Origin: JACOMS01 sp051252005 | GTDB lineage: Bacteria > Pseudomonadota > Alphaproteobacteria > Caulobacterales > Maricaulaceae | Assembly: GCA_051252005.1 (NCBI GenBank) | Contig: JBPOEZ010000006.1 | Location: forward strand, 140,786 to 204,785 | Direction of reading: 5' to 3' | Length of the DNA stretch: 64,000 nt | In this document: positions 1-9,277 of the stretch, one piece after another | Layout: the number at the start of each line of letters is the position of its first letter | Position numbering within the stretch: the stretch's first letter is position 1 | Translations under genes and position numbers: made by a program | The notes under the pieces: generated by a model | The model's input: the letters and a program-made list of their open reading frames with translations, nothing else | What the model was told of the DNA's origin: nothing | Databases searched by the model: none

Positions 1-890
1 ATTGGGCTGCAAAAAACGTCCCCGTGCCTATGGTGGTTGGCCATGAATATGGCGGGCGGGTTGCGGCTGTAGGAACAGGCGTGCGCCGCGTTAAGGTCGG
101 CGAGAAAGTCACAGGCGAGGGCCATGTGGTCGGCAACAGGTCTCGAAATGCCCGCGCCGGACGGTTTCACTTAGACCCAGACACAAAAGGCATAGGCGTA
201 AATCTCCCCGGAGCTTTTGCTGAATACCTTGTCCTTCCGGAATTCAATGTCATCCCGCTTAAAGAGGACTTCCCGCTGGATATCGCCGCGATCATGGACC
301 CGCTTGGCAATGCTGTGCATACGGCGCTTGCGTTTGATCTTGTCGGCGAAGACGTCATGATCACGGGCGCAGGGCCTATCGGTATTATGGCAGCCGCCGT
401 TGCTCGCCGCTCCGGTGCGCGCCGTATTATGCTCACGGACGTGAACGATTGGCGTTTGGACTTTGCTCATGAAATTGCGCCGGATATCCGCACAGTCAAC
501 GTCACCAAGGAGCACCCCCGTAAGGTTATGTATGCTATGGGGCTTGAAGAGGGGTTTGATGTTGGCATGGAGATGAGCGGGCAACAAACAGCTTTTGACG
601 GTATGCTCGACCTGATGATCATGGGCGGCAACATCGCCATGCTCGGTTTGCCCGCAAAGCCATATCCAATGGACCTAGGGAAATTTGTAGGCAAGGCCCT
701 GACCATGAAAGGGATTTATGGCCGCCAAATGTATGAAACTTGGTACAAAATGATCGCTCTGCTCGATGGGGGGCTGGAGATGGAGGGCATGATCACTCAT
801 CGTTTTGCCGCGAGAGATTTTCAGGACGCGTTTGACCTTATGGAAACGGGTAAGAGCGGTAAGGTTATTTTAGACTGGGCGCAAATTTAA
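1..890 (+). CDS. tdh: L-threonine 3-dehydrogenase, 5' end outside window
   Basis: Oxidises L-threonine to 2-amino-3-ketobutyrate with NAD+, the first step of threonine conversion to glycine. The reading frame is open from base 3, so the N-terminus, including the catalytic-zinc cysteine region, lies upstream of the window. Visible landmarks match E. coli Tdh closely: VPMVVGHEYGG, a GEGH loop, GNAVHTALAFDLVGED, the Rossmann motif GAGPIGIMAAA, EGFDVGMEMSG and the C-terminal KGIYGRQMYETWYKM and GKVILDW. The lobe that normally carries four structural-zinc cysteines has none of them here (Gly, Ser, Ala and Asp at the aligned positions). The stop codon overlaps the next ATG by one base, so the two genes are probably co-transcribed. 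No kbl (the partner ligase) is visible; it may lie upstream. Confidence 0.93.
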   Translation, partial: WAAKNVPVPMVVGHEYGGRVAAVGTGVRRVKVGEKVTGEGHVVGNRSRNARAGRFHLDPDTKGIGVNLPGAFAEYLVLPEFNVIPLKEDFPLDIAAIMDPLGNAVHTALAFDLVGEDVMITGAGPIGIMAAAVARRSGARRIMLTDVNDWRLDFAHEIAPDIRTVNVTKEHPRKVMYAMGLEEGFDVGMEMSGQQTAFDGMLDLMIMGGNIAMLGLPAKPYPMDLGKFVGKALTMKGIYGRQMYETWYKMIALLDGGLEMEGMITHRFAARDFQDAFDLMETGKSGKVILDWAQI

Positions 891-1570
891 TGGCTAAACC
901 TGCTGATTACGTGCCGCTTATTGGATATGAGCGTTTATCCGAAGCGGAGATGGAGCAGCGGGCGAGCGATGTTTTCGCGTCTCTAAAACAGCGGCGCACC
1001 ATCCGAGACTTTTCCGCAGACCCCGTACCGCGCTCATTAATCGAGACTTGTATTCGAACGGCAGGAACCGCGCCTAGCGGGGCCAATCATCAGCCTTGGC
1101 ATTTTGTTGCCATATCCGACCCTGTTATCAAGAGGAAAATACGGATAGCAGCGGAAGAAGAAGAGCGGGCATTTTACGCGGAGAAGGCCTCGCCGGAGTG
1201 GCTTGACGCGCTCGCGCCTCTTGGTACAGACGACGAAAAACCGTTCTTAGAAACGGCTCCGTGGCTTGTTGCTGTCTTCGCGCAAAGGCGGGGCGGCGTA
1301 AATGCGGGCGACGATAAGAAAAACTACTACGTCACCGAATCTGTTGGTCTCGCGACAGGTATGCTGATTACGGCGCTCCATTCAGCAGGTCTCGGAACAC
1401 TCACGCATACACCGGCCCCGATGGGATTTTTGACGGATATATGTGAACGCCCAATAACCGAAAAACCTTTTGTGCTTATGGTTGTCGGCTATCCAGCCGA
1501 AGATGCAAAAATTCCGGCCCACGCCCTGATAAAAAAGGATTTGGCCGAAATTAGTACCTTTATGGATTGA
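890..1570 (+). CDS. nitroreductase-family flavoprotein (iodotyrosine deiodinase/BluB-like branch)
   Basis: A 226-residue FMN-dependent oxidoreductase of the nitroreductase superfamily. The FMN-binding N-terminal part reads SLKQRRTIRDFS, followed by CIRTAGTAPSGANHQPWHF, the arrangement typical of the BluB/iodotyrosine-deiodinase branch. A second conserved stretch (SVGLATGMLITALHSAGLGTLTHTP) forms the dimer and FMN face, and the C-terminus carries the usual VGYP. The physiological substrate cannot be read from the sequence; halogenated tyrosines or other reducible aromatics are known for relatives. The ATG overlaps the tdh stop (TAATG), indicating translational coupling. It converges on the amidohydrolase gene with only two bases between stops. 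Confidence 0.85.
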   Translation: MAKPADYVPLIGYERLSEAEMEQRASDVFASLKQRRTIRDFSADPVPRSLIETCIRTAGTAPSGANHQPWHFVAISDPVIKRKIRIAAEEEERAFYAEKASPEWLDALAPLGTDDEKPFLETAPWLVAVFAQRRGGVNAGDDKKNYYVTESVGLATGMLITALHSAGLGTLTHTPAPMGFLTDICERPITEKPFVLMVVGYPAEDAKIPAHALIKKDLAEISTFMD

Positions 1571-1572
1571 GC

Positions 1573-3303
1573 CTATTTATCGTTTGCGCTGTAAATAAGC
1601 TTACCGTCTACGATGGTCATAGCCACTTTGGCCGTCAGAATGTCTTCCGGCTTCGCGGTCATAATGTCGGTTTCAAAAACTGTGAAATCCGCTGCTTTTC
1701 CAACTTCAATTGAGCCCGTTTTGTCTTCCTGAAATGAAGCATAGGCCGGCCAAATTGTGAACATTTTTAGCGCTTCTTGGCGTGTTACTTTTTCTTCAGG
1801 GTACCAGTATTTACCGCTAAAGCCTTTAAGGTCTTTACGTGTGACAGCCGCGTAAAATTCGATGCGGGGGTCGCCGATTTCAACCGGCGCATCTGATCCG
1901 CCCGCAATAATACTGCCGCTATCAATGAGGCTTCGCCATGCATAGCCGCCTTTGAGCCGCTCTGGCCCAAGCCTATCATTGGCAAAGTGTAAATCTCCGA
2001 TAGCATGTGAGGGCTGCATAGACGGGATAATGCCCAAGGCTTGGAAGCGCTTAAGATCTGGCAGGGTTAGAATCTGAGCGTGTTCTACGCGCCAACGCGG
2101 GTCGGCAATGGCCCGCTCGCTCGCGGGAACACTCTGGAACGCTTCTTCATACCAATCGAGGAGCAATTGATTGGCTTTGTCGCCAATAGCGTGGGTGTTG
2201 ACCTGTATGCCGTCGCGAAGCGATCTTTCAAGAATAGGCATGATGCGTTCTTTGGTAATGAGCAAAAGTCCGGTGTTTTTCGGATCATCACTATAAGGGG
2301 CGAGTAGCGCCGCGCCGCGTGAGCCCAAAGCGCCGTCGGAATAGAGCTTAATAGCCCGAACAGTTATATGGTCGGAATTTGACGTATCTACGGCCTGTAG
2401 ACGTGTAAGTGCATCGGCATTTTTTATATCGGGCGAATTATAGACCCGTAAGCCGATGTCGCCGGAACGGGACAATTCCATCATCAGGGGCAGGTTGTCC
2501 ATATTCACGGACATGGCGTGAATGTTGGCCCAGCCTCGGCTAGAATAGACTTCAGAGGCCTTGATGTAAGCCTCCTTTTTGCGTTCTTCCGTGAGTATAG
2601 GGATAAGAGAGTTTACGAGGTTAATTGCGTTATCAATCAGCATGCCCGTAGGCTCGCCGTTTTCGTCTTTTAAAATGTCACCGCCAAAGGGGGCTTTCGT
2701 ATCGCGCGTTATGCCTGCGGCTTTGAGGGCTGCGGAATTGACAACGGCGGCATGGCCATCCGCGCGGGTTAAGATGATAGCGTGATCCGCTGTAACGGAG
2801 TCGAGGTCTTGGCGATTGGGGAATCGTTTCTCTGGCCAATGAGTTTCAATCCACCCGCGTCCAAAAATAGTCTCGCCTTTTGGCGTTTCAGAGGCAGGCG
2901 TTTTAAGGCGGTCTTGCATTTCTGTAACGGATAAGGTGCCCTCCAAATTGATCGTCATTTCCCGAAGGCCAATACCTAAAAGGTGTCCGTGAGAATCGGT
3001 CAAGCCTGAGTAAAGCGCTTTACCGCCCAAGTTGACATTTTGCGCGCCAGCCCCTGCGTGAGTTTCGCACCAGTTTTCTTCAGGTGCATTCGCTGCTGTA
3101 TATGTAATGAGACCTTCTTTTACGGCCAGAGCCTCTGCCGTTGGGGCGGCGTCGATGGATGTATAAATGGGGCCGCCAGAAAAGCACCAACTCGTGGCGA
3201 CAGTATCGGCGGGTGTCTCTGCGCTATCATGACTTTTGTTTTGCCCGCATCCGGCGAGAGCCGTGATTGCAGCACATGATAATAGAAGGCGTGCGTAAGT
3301 CAT
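1573..3303 (-). CDS. exported amidohydrolase (YtcJ-like, amidohydrolase_3), lipoprotein
   Basis: Metal-dependent hydrolase of the amidohydrolase_3 family, about 576 residues. Features seen: a lipoprotein signal peptide with lipobox LAGC near residue 18, the metal motif SHGH, a mid-protein NTHAIGD, RVEHAQ, and the late AGGSDAPVE Asp motif; together these are the YtcJ-like signature. The substrate is unknown; relatives cleave C-N bonds in amides, formamides or cyclic compounds. I prefer the ATG at 3303 over the one at 3315 because GGGGAAC sits just upstream and the protein then starts MTYARLLLSC, a clean signal peptide. The lipobox predicts attachment to the outer or inner membrane facing the periplasm. 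Confidence 0.87.
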   Translation of the reverse strand: MTYARLLLSCAAITALAGCGQNKSHDSAETPADTVATSWCFSGGPIYTSIDAAPTAEALAVKEGLITYTAANAPEENWCETHAGAGAQNVNLGGKALYSGLTDSHGHLLGIGLREMTINLEGTLSVTEMQDRLKTPASETPKGETIFGRGWIETHWPEKRFPNRQDLDSVTADHAIILTRADGHAAVVNSAALKAAGITRDTKAPFGGDILKDENGEPTGMLIDNAINLVNSLIPILTEERKKEAYIKASEVYSSRGWANIHAMSVNMDNLPLMMELSRSGDIGLRVYNSPDIKNADALTRLQAVDTSNSDHITVRAIKLYSDGALGSRGAALLAPYSDDPKNTGLLLITKERIMPILERSLRDGIQVNTHAIGDKANQLLLDWYEEAFQSVPASERAIADPRWRVEHAQILTLPDLKRFQALGIIPSMQPSHAIGDLHFANDRLGPERLKGGYAWRSLIDSGSIIAGGSDAPVEIGDPRIEFYAAVTRKDLKGFSGKYWYPEEKVTRQEALKMFTIWPAYASFQEDKTGSIEVGKAADFTVFETDIMTAKPEDILTAKVAMTIVDGKLIYSANDK

Positions 3304-3411
3304 AGTGTTCCCCATGAGTATTAAACCAGTGTATTTGGCCTAAGTGATACTATCGGAGAGGAGGGGTCAATAAGGGAAACGTCATTTTTTCGAAATATGC
3401 GTATCTACGGA

Positions 3412-5439
3412 CTATCCTGCGGTTTGATACATTTGCTTATAGTTGGCATTTTTACGGTCAATATTTAGCACTCTATCAAACGACTCCAGCAGGCCTGTAA
3501 GTTTAATGGGTTTCGCCAGAGAATCATCCATGCCAATATTTTTACAAAGACGTAGCTGTTGATATTGAGGGTCTGCCGTTAGAGCAATAATGATAATGTC
3601 TGACCAATGTTTACCAGAATTGCGAATAGCCAATGTTGATTCGATTCCATCCATCACGGGCATGTGGATATCCATTAAAATGATATCGATGTCTTGCACC
3701 TCAAGGACATCAAGAACTTCTTGACCGTTGTTTGCCTTGTAAAGAGTGCCGACAACAGATTCCAATAAAGACTCGACGACGAGATGGTTAGTGGGGTTAT
3801 CGTCAGCGACCAAAACTTTAAGATTGGAGTATGATGTAACTTCCGGAGCTTTTTCTATAAACATTTGATCAAGAATTACAGAGTTGGCCGTTTGGGGTAT
3901 TTTCTTTTCAGCCTTTACAGGCAGTGGGAGGGAAAGCGCAAAAATAGTCCCTTTTCCAAGCTCCGATTTGACGCTGATTGTACCGCCCATCATTTCGATG
4001 ATCTGTTTTGCGATATTCATACCTAACCCCGTTCCGCCAAAACGGGAAGAGATAGAGCTGTCGGCCTGAGTATAGGCTTCAAATATGTGGGTTTGTTGTT
4101 CTTGTGTCATGCCAATGCCATTGTCTTTAACCGCAAGTATCAATCGCGGATTAGAGGCATCTTTGTCCGAGACCGTAAGAATAACTTGAACGTGGCCATT
4201 GGGCGTAAATTTAACGGCATTAGAGACGAGATTGTTGAGGCATTGCTCATATCGAAATTTATCAAACGTAATATCGTTAGGAACTTTCTTGTCGATATGG
4301 CAGCTGATTTTGGTACCGTTCTTGATGGCTTGTTGCTGCCAGAGTTTGCTTACCATACGGACCGTGTCTGCTGGGTTCCCGGGTTGAGGGTTGAGCATGA
4401 GCTTATTGGCGTCCAGTTTTGTATGATTAAGCGTACCTTCCAATATATTCATGATGCTTTCGGCAGAGGCTTGAATTAACTCTAACTTTGAAAGCGTGGT
4501 TGTGTCAGGATTGTGCTGTACTAGAGCATCTGTAATGCCGATGACGGCATTCATTGGTGTTCTGATTTCATGGCTGAGACGTGCTAGAAAATTATTCTGA
4601 GCCTGAAGTGTCTTTTCGGCCTGCTTCTTTGCGTCTCTTAGATCGTCTTGTAGCTTGAAGTCTTCTGTTACGTCTTCAATATGGCATATCGCCGTGGAGA
4701 CTTCTCCAGTTTGTGAACGTTGTAGGTTGGCATAATGTTTTAGCCATATCGCGCCTTTGTTTTCTGTATTGAGGCGAAAAACGCATTCGTATTTCGTGCC
4801 GTTGCTAAGGAAATTCAGCCAGCCCGCTCTCGCTTCTGTGATGTCGTCTGGGTGCATCAATGGCCAGAGGCCTTCTTCGCGTATGGCCCTCATTTCACTC
4901 GTACTAAGTATACTTTCAAAATATTTGCTGTGGAGCTCAATGCTGTTCGCGCTGTAATTTATAATGAGAATGCCCGATTTACTGATCTCGAGGGCGATTC
5001 TAAAAATTTCTTTCTGAGTTTGCCGCTCTGTTACATCGTTAATTGTAACAATAGCTTTTCCGCTCGGCGTTCTCATGCGGGATATATCAAGAGTTCTGCC
5101 ATTCGGGGGGACAATTCGAGAAACGTAGTTTGTTTTCGAGTCGCCAGTGAGAAACTCTCTTATGTTGGTGATCCGTGTGTTTACATGATCTTCACGTTGA
5201 CTTTTTCCAAAGTCTCCGCGTTTTGACATCTCAATAATGATGTCATCCACTTGGAGCGGTTTATGGCTTGATGCGTCGGGGAAATCTAAATATTTATAAG
5301 CGGCATCATTACCAAAAACGGTCTCACGATCTTGAGAAATGACCAAGAAGCCAAAGTCTGTAGTTTGGCCTATCACAGACAGCCATTCTAAGGCTTCAGT
5401 GTGGTCTCGGTTCAGAGACATGATGTTTTGCTCGGCCAT
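3412..5439 (-). CDS. cytosolic hybrid sensor histidine kinase with C-terminal receiver
   Basis: 675 residues with no signal peptide or membrane segment, so sensing is probably cytoplasmic. Order of domains: PAS-like segments (about 20-140 and 145-260), a short coiled coil, HisKA with phospho-acceptor His290 in SHEIRTP, HATPase_c with N-box NNLVSNAVKF (about 402), DNGIGM and FGGTGLGM (about 468-475), then a receiver domain with ADDN acidic pocket (about 545-548), phospho-acceptor Asp590 in LMDIHMPVMDG and Lys643 in LAKP. All catalytic residues are intact. No response regulator or Hpt gene adjoins it, so its output partner lies elsewhere. It is divergent from glpD, with the 140-base interval holding both promoters. 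The ligand is not identifiable. Confidence 0.93.
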   Translation of the reverse strand: MAEQNIMSLNRDHTEALEWLSVIGQTTDFGFLVISQDRETVFGNDAAYKYLDFPDASSHKPLQVDDIIIEMSKRGDFGKSQREDHVNTRITNIREFLTGDSKTNYVSRIVPPNGRTLDISRMRTPSGKAIVTINDVTERQTQKEIFRIALEISKSGILIINYSANSIELHSKYFESILSTSEMRAIREEGLWPLMHPDDITEARAGWLNFLSNGTKYECVFRLNTENKGAIWLKHYANLQRSQTGEVSTAICHIEDVTEDFKLQDDLRDAKKQAEKTLQAQNNFLARLSHEIRTPMNAVIGITDALVQHNPDTTTLSKLELIQASAESIMNILEGTLNHTKLDANKLMLNPQPGNPADTVRMVSKLWQQQAIKNGTKISCHIDKKVPNDITFDKFRYEQCLNNLVSNAVKFTPNGHVQVILTVSDKDASNPRLILAVKDNGIGMTQEQQTHIFEAYTQADSSISSRFGGTGLGMNIAKQIIEMMGGTISVKSELGKGTIFALSLPLPVKAEKKIPQTANSVILDQMFIEKAPEVTSYSNLKVLVADDNPTNHLVVESLLESVVGTLYKANNGQEVLDVLEVQDIDIILMDIHMPVMDGIESTLAIRNSGKHWSDIIIIALTADPQYQQLRLCKNIGMDDSLAKPIKLTGLLESFDRVLNIDRKNANYKQMYQTAG

Positions 5440-5579
5440 TTGATAGTTTCGCCCAGTTTCTAAATTAGATTCTACAAGAATCGTTTATATTAAAGTGGCG
5501 TAATAGGGTTAATAAAACATAACACTTTATATTCCCGCGTAGAGATGTAAGCGTGCCCGCGTATTTATGGAGAGCGGTT

Positions 5580-7073
5580 TTGAGCGAGTTATACGACCTA
5601 TTGATAATCGGCGGCGGGATTAACGGCACGGCGATTGCACGCGACGCGGCTGGGCGTGGGCTACGCGTTTTGCTCTGTGAAAGAGACGATCTCGCCAGTC
5701 ATACTTCATCATCAAGCACAAAACTCATCCATGGCGGCCTGCGCTATTTGGAGTATTTTGAGTTCCGCTTAGTGCGTGAATCCCTGATTGAACGCGAGGT
5801 GCTTTTGCGTGCTGCTCCGCACATAATCCGGCCTATGCGGTTTGTCTTGCCTTATGATGAAGGGTTGCGCCCGGCATGGATGCTCAGACTTGGGCTTTTT
5901 CTTTATGATAGCCTTGGCGGCCGCAAAAAATTACCCGGTACGAAAACTGTCAAACTAACTGAGGCCCCGCATAAGGGTGTATTGGAGGCGCGGTTGACTA
6001 AGGGATTTGAGTATTCGGATTGCTGGGTGGAAGATGCGCGTCTCGTCGTCCTAAACGCTATCGACGCGCGGGATAAAGGCGCAGAGATCTTGACACACGC
6101 GAATGTCGATGCTGTGCGGTCTTCTGGTAAGGCATACGTAGCTGATGTCACCACTGAAAATGGGCGATCATTTCAGGTGCGCGCCAAGGGTGTCATCAAT
6201 TCTGCGGGACCGTGGGTTGATCAAGTTTTGTCTGGGCTGAAAACAGAGAAGGACGATGCGGCTCTGCGGCTCGTCAAGGGGAGCCATATTGTAACCCGCC
6301 GTCTATTCGAAGGCGATCATGCTTACATTTTCCAAAACAAAGATAACCGGATCATTTTCGCTATTCCTTACGAGGAAAACTTTACGCTTATTGGCACGAC
6401 TGACATGCCTTATACACACGATGAAGGCCCCGTAAAAATATCGGAGGAGGAAATTACCTATCTTTGCAGCGCTGCGAGCGAGTATTTTGAAACGGATATA
6501 TTTCCGTCCGATGTGGCTTGGACCTATTCAGGCGTAAGGCCGCTTTACGACGATAAGACGGCGAATGCTGCGGCCGTCACGCGCGATTATGTTCTGGATT
6601 TGGACGAATATGCAGACGGCGCGCCGTTCATGTCGATTTACGGCGGCAAAATTACGACCTCAAGAAAGCTAGCGTCACACACGCTCGAAAAGCTCGAGCC
6701 TTATTTTACGAAACTCCCGAAACCGTGGACGGAGACGGCGCATCTGCCAGGCGGGGATATCCATGACGGCGATTTTGATGACTTCTTCGAAAAACAATCT
6801 CATACTTACCCTTGGTTAGAAGCCGGTAATTTACGGCGTCTGGCGCGGCTATATGGAACGCACATCAAGTTCATCATAGGAGAGGCCAAGTCATTCGGCG
6901 ATCTCGGGCAGCATTTCGGGCAGGGACTGACCGAAGCCGAGGTGCGATACCTGATGAAATATGAATGGGTGACTGAGGCTGATGACGTTCTTTGGCGGCG
7001 CACTAAGCTCGGCATCCATATGAAGGCTGATGAGATTAGAGAGCTTGAAGGCTGGTTTATTGACCAAAATTAG
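5580..7073 (+). CDS. glpD: glycerol-3-phosphate dehydrogenase (FAD-dependent)
   Basis: Oxidises sn-glycerol 3-phosphate to dihydroxyacetone phosphate and passes electrons to quinone at the inner membrane. The N-terminal FAD motif IIGGGINGTAIARDAAGRGL, the family signature STKLIHGGLRYLE, RPMRFVLPY, and the C-terminal-domain motif YGGKITTSRKLA are all present. I choose the TTG at 5580 (giving MSELYDLLIIGGG, 497 residues) because GGAGAG lies six bases upstream and homologues begin at this point; an in-frame GTG at 5553 would add nine residues. No glpF or glpK neighbour is visible. Transcribed divergently from the histidine kinase, which might regulate it, but nothing in the sequence proves this. 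Confidence 0.95.
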   Translation: MSELYDLLIIGGGINGTAIARDAAGRGLRVLLCERDDLASHTSSSSTKLIHGGLRYLEYFEFRLVRESLIEREVLLRAAPHIIRPMRFVLPYDEGLRPAWMLRLGLFLYDSLGGRKKLPGTKTVKLTEAPHKGVLEARLTKGFEYSDCWVEDARLVVLNAIDARDKGAEILTHANVDAVRSSGKAYVADVTTENGRSFQVRAKGVINSAGPWVDQVLSGLKTEKDDAALRLVKGSHIVTRRLFEGDHAYIFQNKDNRIIFAIPYEENFTLIGTTDMPYTHDEGPVKISEEEITYLCSAASEYFETDIFPSDVAWTYSGVRPLYDDKTANAAAVTRDYVLDLDEYADGAPFMSIYGGKITTSRKLASHTLEKLEPYFTKLPKPWTETAHLPGGDIHDGDFDDFFEKQSHTYPWLEAGNLRRLARLYGTHIKFIIGEAKSFGDLGQHFGQGLTEAEVRYLMKYEWVTEADDVLWRRTKLGIHMKADEIRELEGWFIDQN

Positions 7074-7257
7074 CCTTCCCTCATGGGGAGCGGCAGTTCT
7101 GGGGGTATTATGCGGCCTTCCATGTCATCGGCGCGAGTCGTGTCTAGTCGGGTTGCAAAGTGGTGTGCGTGACGAAGTTTTATGTGGTAAAATAATACCG
7201 CTTTGCTAAGCTGTTGAAAAATCTAATTTATTTCGCAAAGCTTGCCAAACTTAATCG

Positions 7258-7286
7258 TTGACGGGGCAGGGCCTAGCCCCTAGAAG
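7258..7286 (+). promoter_or_regulatory. rplM-rpsI promoter, G+C-rich discriminator
   Basis: TTGACG at 7258-7263, exactly 17 bases, then TAGAAG at 7281-7286, followed directly by CCGCC. A TTGAC -35 box, 17-base spacing and G+C-rich discriminator are typical of growth-rate and ppGpp-controlled ribosomal promoters in alphaproteobacteria. It sits about 50 bases upstream of the rplM start codon at 7340. Confidence 0.6.
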
Positions 7287-7339
7287 CCGCCAATCGTAAT
7301 CTATGCAGATGATTTGTGTGGATTTTATTAGAGGTCATT

Positions 7340-7810
7340 ATGAAAACGACTAAATTTTTGAAGACCGCAGAGGTCGAAAAGAAATGGATAATCATTGACG
7401 CAGAAGACGCGATCGTAGGCCGTTTGGCTACTTTTGTGGCTATGCGTCTTCGCGGTAAGCACCGTCCTGATTATACTCCCCACATTGATTGCGGTGATAA
7501 TGTCATCATCATCAATGCGGAAAAAGTAAAACTTACCGGCAAAAAACGCGCTGATAAAACGTATTACCGTCACACGGGTCACCCAGGCGGGATTAAAGAA
7601 ACAACAGCAGGAAAAATCCTTGATGGACGTTTCCCAGACCGCGTTATGCGCAAAGCCGTGCAGCGTATGCTTCCAAAAGAAAGCCCGCTTGCTCGTCAAC
7701 AGTTCTCAAACCTACGCGTTTACGCTGGTGCTGAGCACCCACATGCACCGCAGGGCCCTGAAGTCGTAGACTTTAAGTCGCTTAGCTCTAAAAATGTAAG
7801 GTTGAAATAA
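7340..7810 (+). CDS. rplM: 50S ribosomal protein L13
   Basis: Early-assembly protein of the large subunit. The 156 residues from MKTTKFLKT carry the L13 hallmarks WIIIDAEDAIVGRLA, KVKLTGKK, YYRHTGHPGG and VQRMLPKESPLARQQ. The ATG at 7340 is preceded by AGAGGT; an upstream GTG at 7316 in the same frame would add eight unconserved residues and is rejected. rpsI follows after two bases, the universal rplM-rpsI pair. Both are driven by the promoter at 7258-7286. Confidence 0.98.
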   Translation: MKTTKFLKTAEVEKKWIIIDAEDAIVGRLATFVAMRLRGKHRPDYTPHIDCGDNVIIINAEKVKLTGKKRADKTYYRHTGHPGGIKETTAGKILDGRFPDRVMRKAVQRMLPKESPLARQQFSNLRVYAGAEHPHAPQGPEVVDFKSLSSKNVRLK

Positions 7811-7812
7811 TC

Positions 7813-8322
7813 ATGGCTGATACGAATACTCTTGAAGACCTTAAAGCGGTCATGGAAGGCGGCGACGCTTCTACGGCTGGAACTGGCGGCGTAGCTGTTG
7901 ATGCAGCGACTTTGCCTGAGCCAAAAATTGACGAGCTTGGCCGTTCATACGCCACTGGTAAACGGAAAAACTCCGTAGCCCGCGTTTGGGTTAAGCCAGG
8001 CCACGGTAAAATCACAATCAATGGCCGCGACCAAGAAGTTTACTTCGCGCGTCCTGTTTTGCGTCTTATCTTGCGTCAGCCGTTCGAAGTTACTGAGCGC
8101 GTTGATCAATATGATATCGTTGCAACAGTCAAAGGCGGCGGACTATCCGGACAAGCTGGTGCTGTACGTCACGGCATTTCAAAAGCCCTTACATATTATG
8201 AGCCTGCCTTGCGTCCTGCGCTTAAATCCGCTGGCTTCATGACACGTGACTCACGGGTTGTTGAACGTAAGAAATACGGTAAAGCGAAAGCCCGTAAGAG
8301 CTTCCAGTTCTCAAAACGCTAA
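7813..8322 (+). CDS. rpsI: 30S ribosomal protein S9
   Basis: Small-subunit protein whose basic C-terminal tail reaches the P-site tRNA. The core from about residue 43 (GRSYATGKRKNSVARVWV) through GGLSGQAGAVRHGISKAL to the terminal KARKSFQFSKR is standard S9. At 169 residues it is about 40 longer than E. coli S9; the extra part is an acidic, Gly/Ala-rich N-terminal extension. Such extensions are known in alphaproteobacterial S9. Translationally linked to rplM and followed by an intrinsic terminator. Confidence 0.98.
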   Translation: MADTNTLEDLKAVMEGGDASTAGTGGVAVDAATLPEPKIDELGRSYATGKRKNSVARVWVKPGHGKITINGRDQEVYFARPVLRLILRQPFEVTERVDQYDIVATVKGGGLSGQAGAVRHGISKALTYYEPALRPALKSAGFMTRDSRVVERKKYGKAKARKSFQFSKR

Positions 8323-8352
8323 ACTTTACAAGCGTTTATATATTGTTTTTCA

Positions 8353-8384
8353 AGCGTCTCGGCTTTGCCGGGGCGCTTTTTTTT
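8353..8384 (+). terminator. intrinsic terminator of rplM-rpsI
   Basis: An 11-base stem (8353-8363 with 8367-8377, two G-U pairs) closes a three-base loop and runs into eight T residues, 30 bases after the rpsI stop. Confidence 0.85.
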
Positions 8385-8467
8385 GCATGGAGTTTGGCGC
8401 TCATACATCTCTAATGTCATCCTAGACTTGATCTGGGGTTTTGCTGATTTTCCCAATTTCCTCTGTA

Positions 8468-8560
8468 TGTCACCCCGGACTTGATCCGGGGCCTCGCAGT
8501 TATATCGCGCGACCTAACGTCTAGGTCCCGCATCTTCACTGCGTTTCGTGCGGGATGACA
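8468..8560. repeat. palindromic repeat element, copy 1
   Basis: Begins TGTCACCCCGGA and ends with the matching inverted GCGGGATGACA, with an internal CTCGCAGTTATAT segment also found in copy 2 at 9171-9277. A lone left-end fragment (TGTCATCCTAGACTTGATC) lies just upstream at 8415-8438. Size and inverted ends fit a REP- or MITE-like element. Confidence 0.6.
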
Positions 8561-9137
8561 GGTCCTATTAATCCTACGCCCAAGCGCCCGAAAACCATGC
8601 CACAGCAGCACTTTCACGAATATAATCCTCACTTCCCAAAACGAACATACATTAAACTCGTTTCTATGCCGAATGGGACAGGCGAGCGTTCGTTGATCGT
8701 TTTCGGTATAGACGGTGTGAGTTGTAGCTTTTGGGTTAGGGACCTACCATAGTCCAGCAACGCCGGCCTAAGTAGCGGACCACTTTAGACAGAGCGTAGC
8801 TTGCCCCTACGAGGACCCGTTCAATTGCAGAGATTTGCGATAGCAAATCGCTCAAATGAATAGCGAGTAGATAGACAAAGCGTAAAGCTTTGAGGAAAGA
8901 CTGGCAAGATTAAGGGAAACCAAGCGTCCTGTCTCTGACACACCGCCGCGCGGCTTGTGTGGATTGCCAAAGCAGTCTGCGCGCCTTTCGGAAAAACACA
9001 CACGGTATTATTCTTTCCGTCCGATGGGCGGGCCGCGCGGGACGTCCCACTATGAGGGGTAAACTGCAAAATCGAGAGCAAGAGCGGGCGGAGGAAACTC
9101 TGTCTTTAGATAAACTAGAAACCCCGAATTGATGACA

Positions 9138-9158
9138 CGCCGCGACGGCGCTTTTTTT
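9138..9158 (+). terminator. orphan intrinsic-terminator-like hairpin
   Basis: CGCCG, three-base loop, CGGCG, then C and seven T residues. rpsI already has its own terminator 750 bases upstream and no gene precedes this one on the plus strand, so it may end an unannotated small RNA or be a relic. Confidence 0.45.
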
Positions 9159-9170
9159 GCTGCCCATATA

Positions 9171-9277
9171 CCTGTCATCCCGCACGAAGGCGTAGCCGTA
9201 GATGCGGGACCTAGCAGTTATAATGCACCCAAACTCTCGGGGTCCCGTATAAGCCTGCGGCTTTGCGGGATGACAAG
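9171..9277. repeat. palindromic repeat element, copy 2
   Basis: Starts CCTGTCATCCCGCA and ends TGCGGGATGACAAG, an inverted-repeat pair of about 13 bases enclosing two further short hairpins and the sequence CTAGCAGTTATA shared with copy 1 at 8468-8560. Confidence 0.6.

Noticed and set aside
8555..8752. Possible 65-residue gene in the rpsI-argC interval, and a minus-strand frame at 8910-9185
   Set aside because: No ribosome binding site, no motifs, and the frames run across repeat elements.
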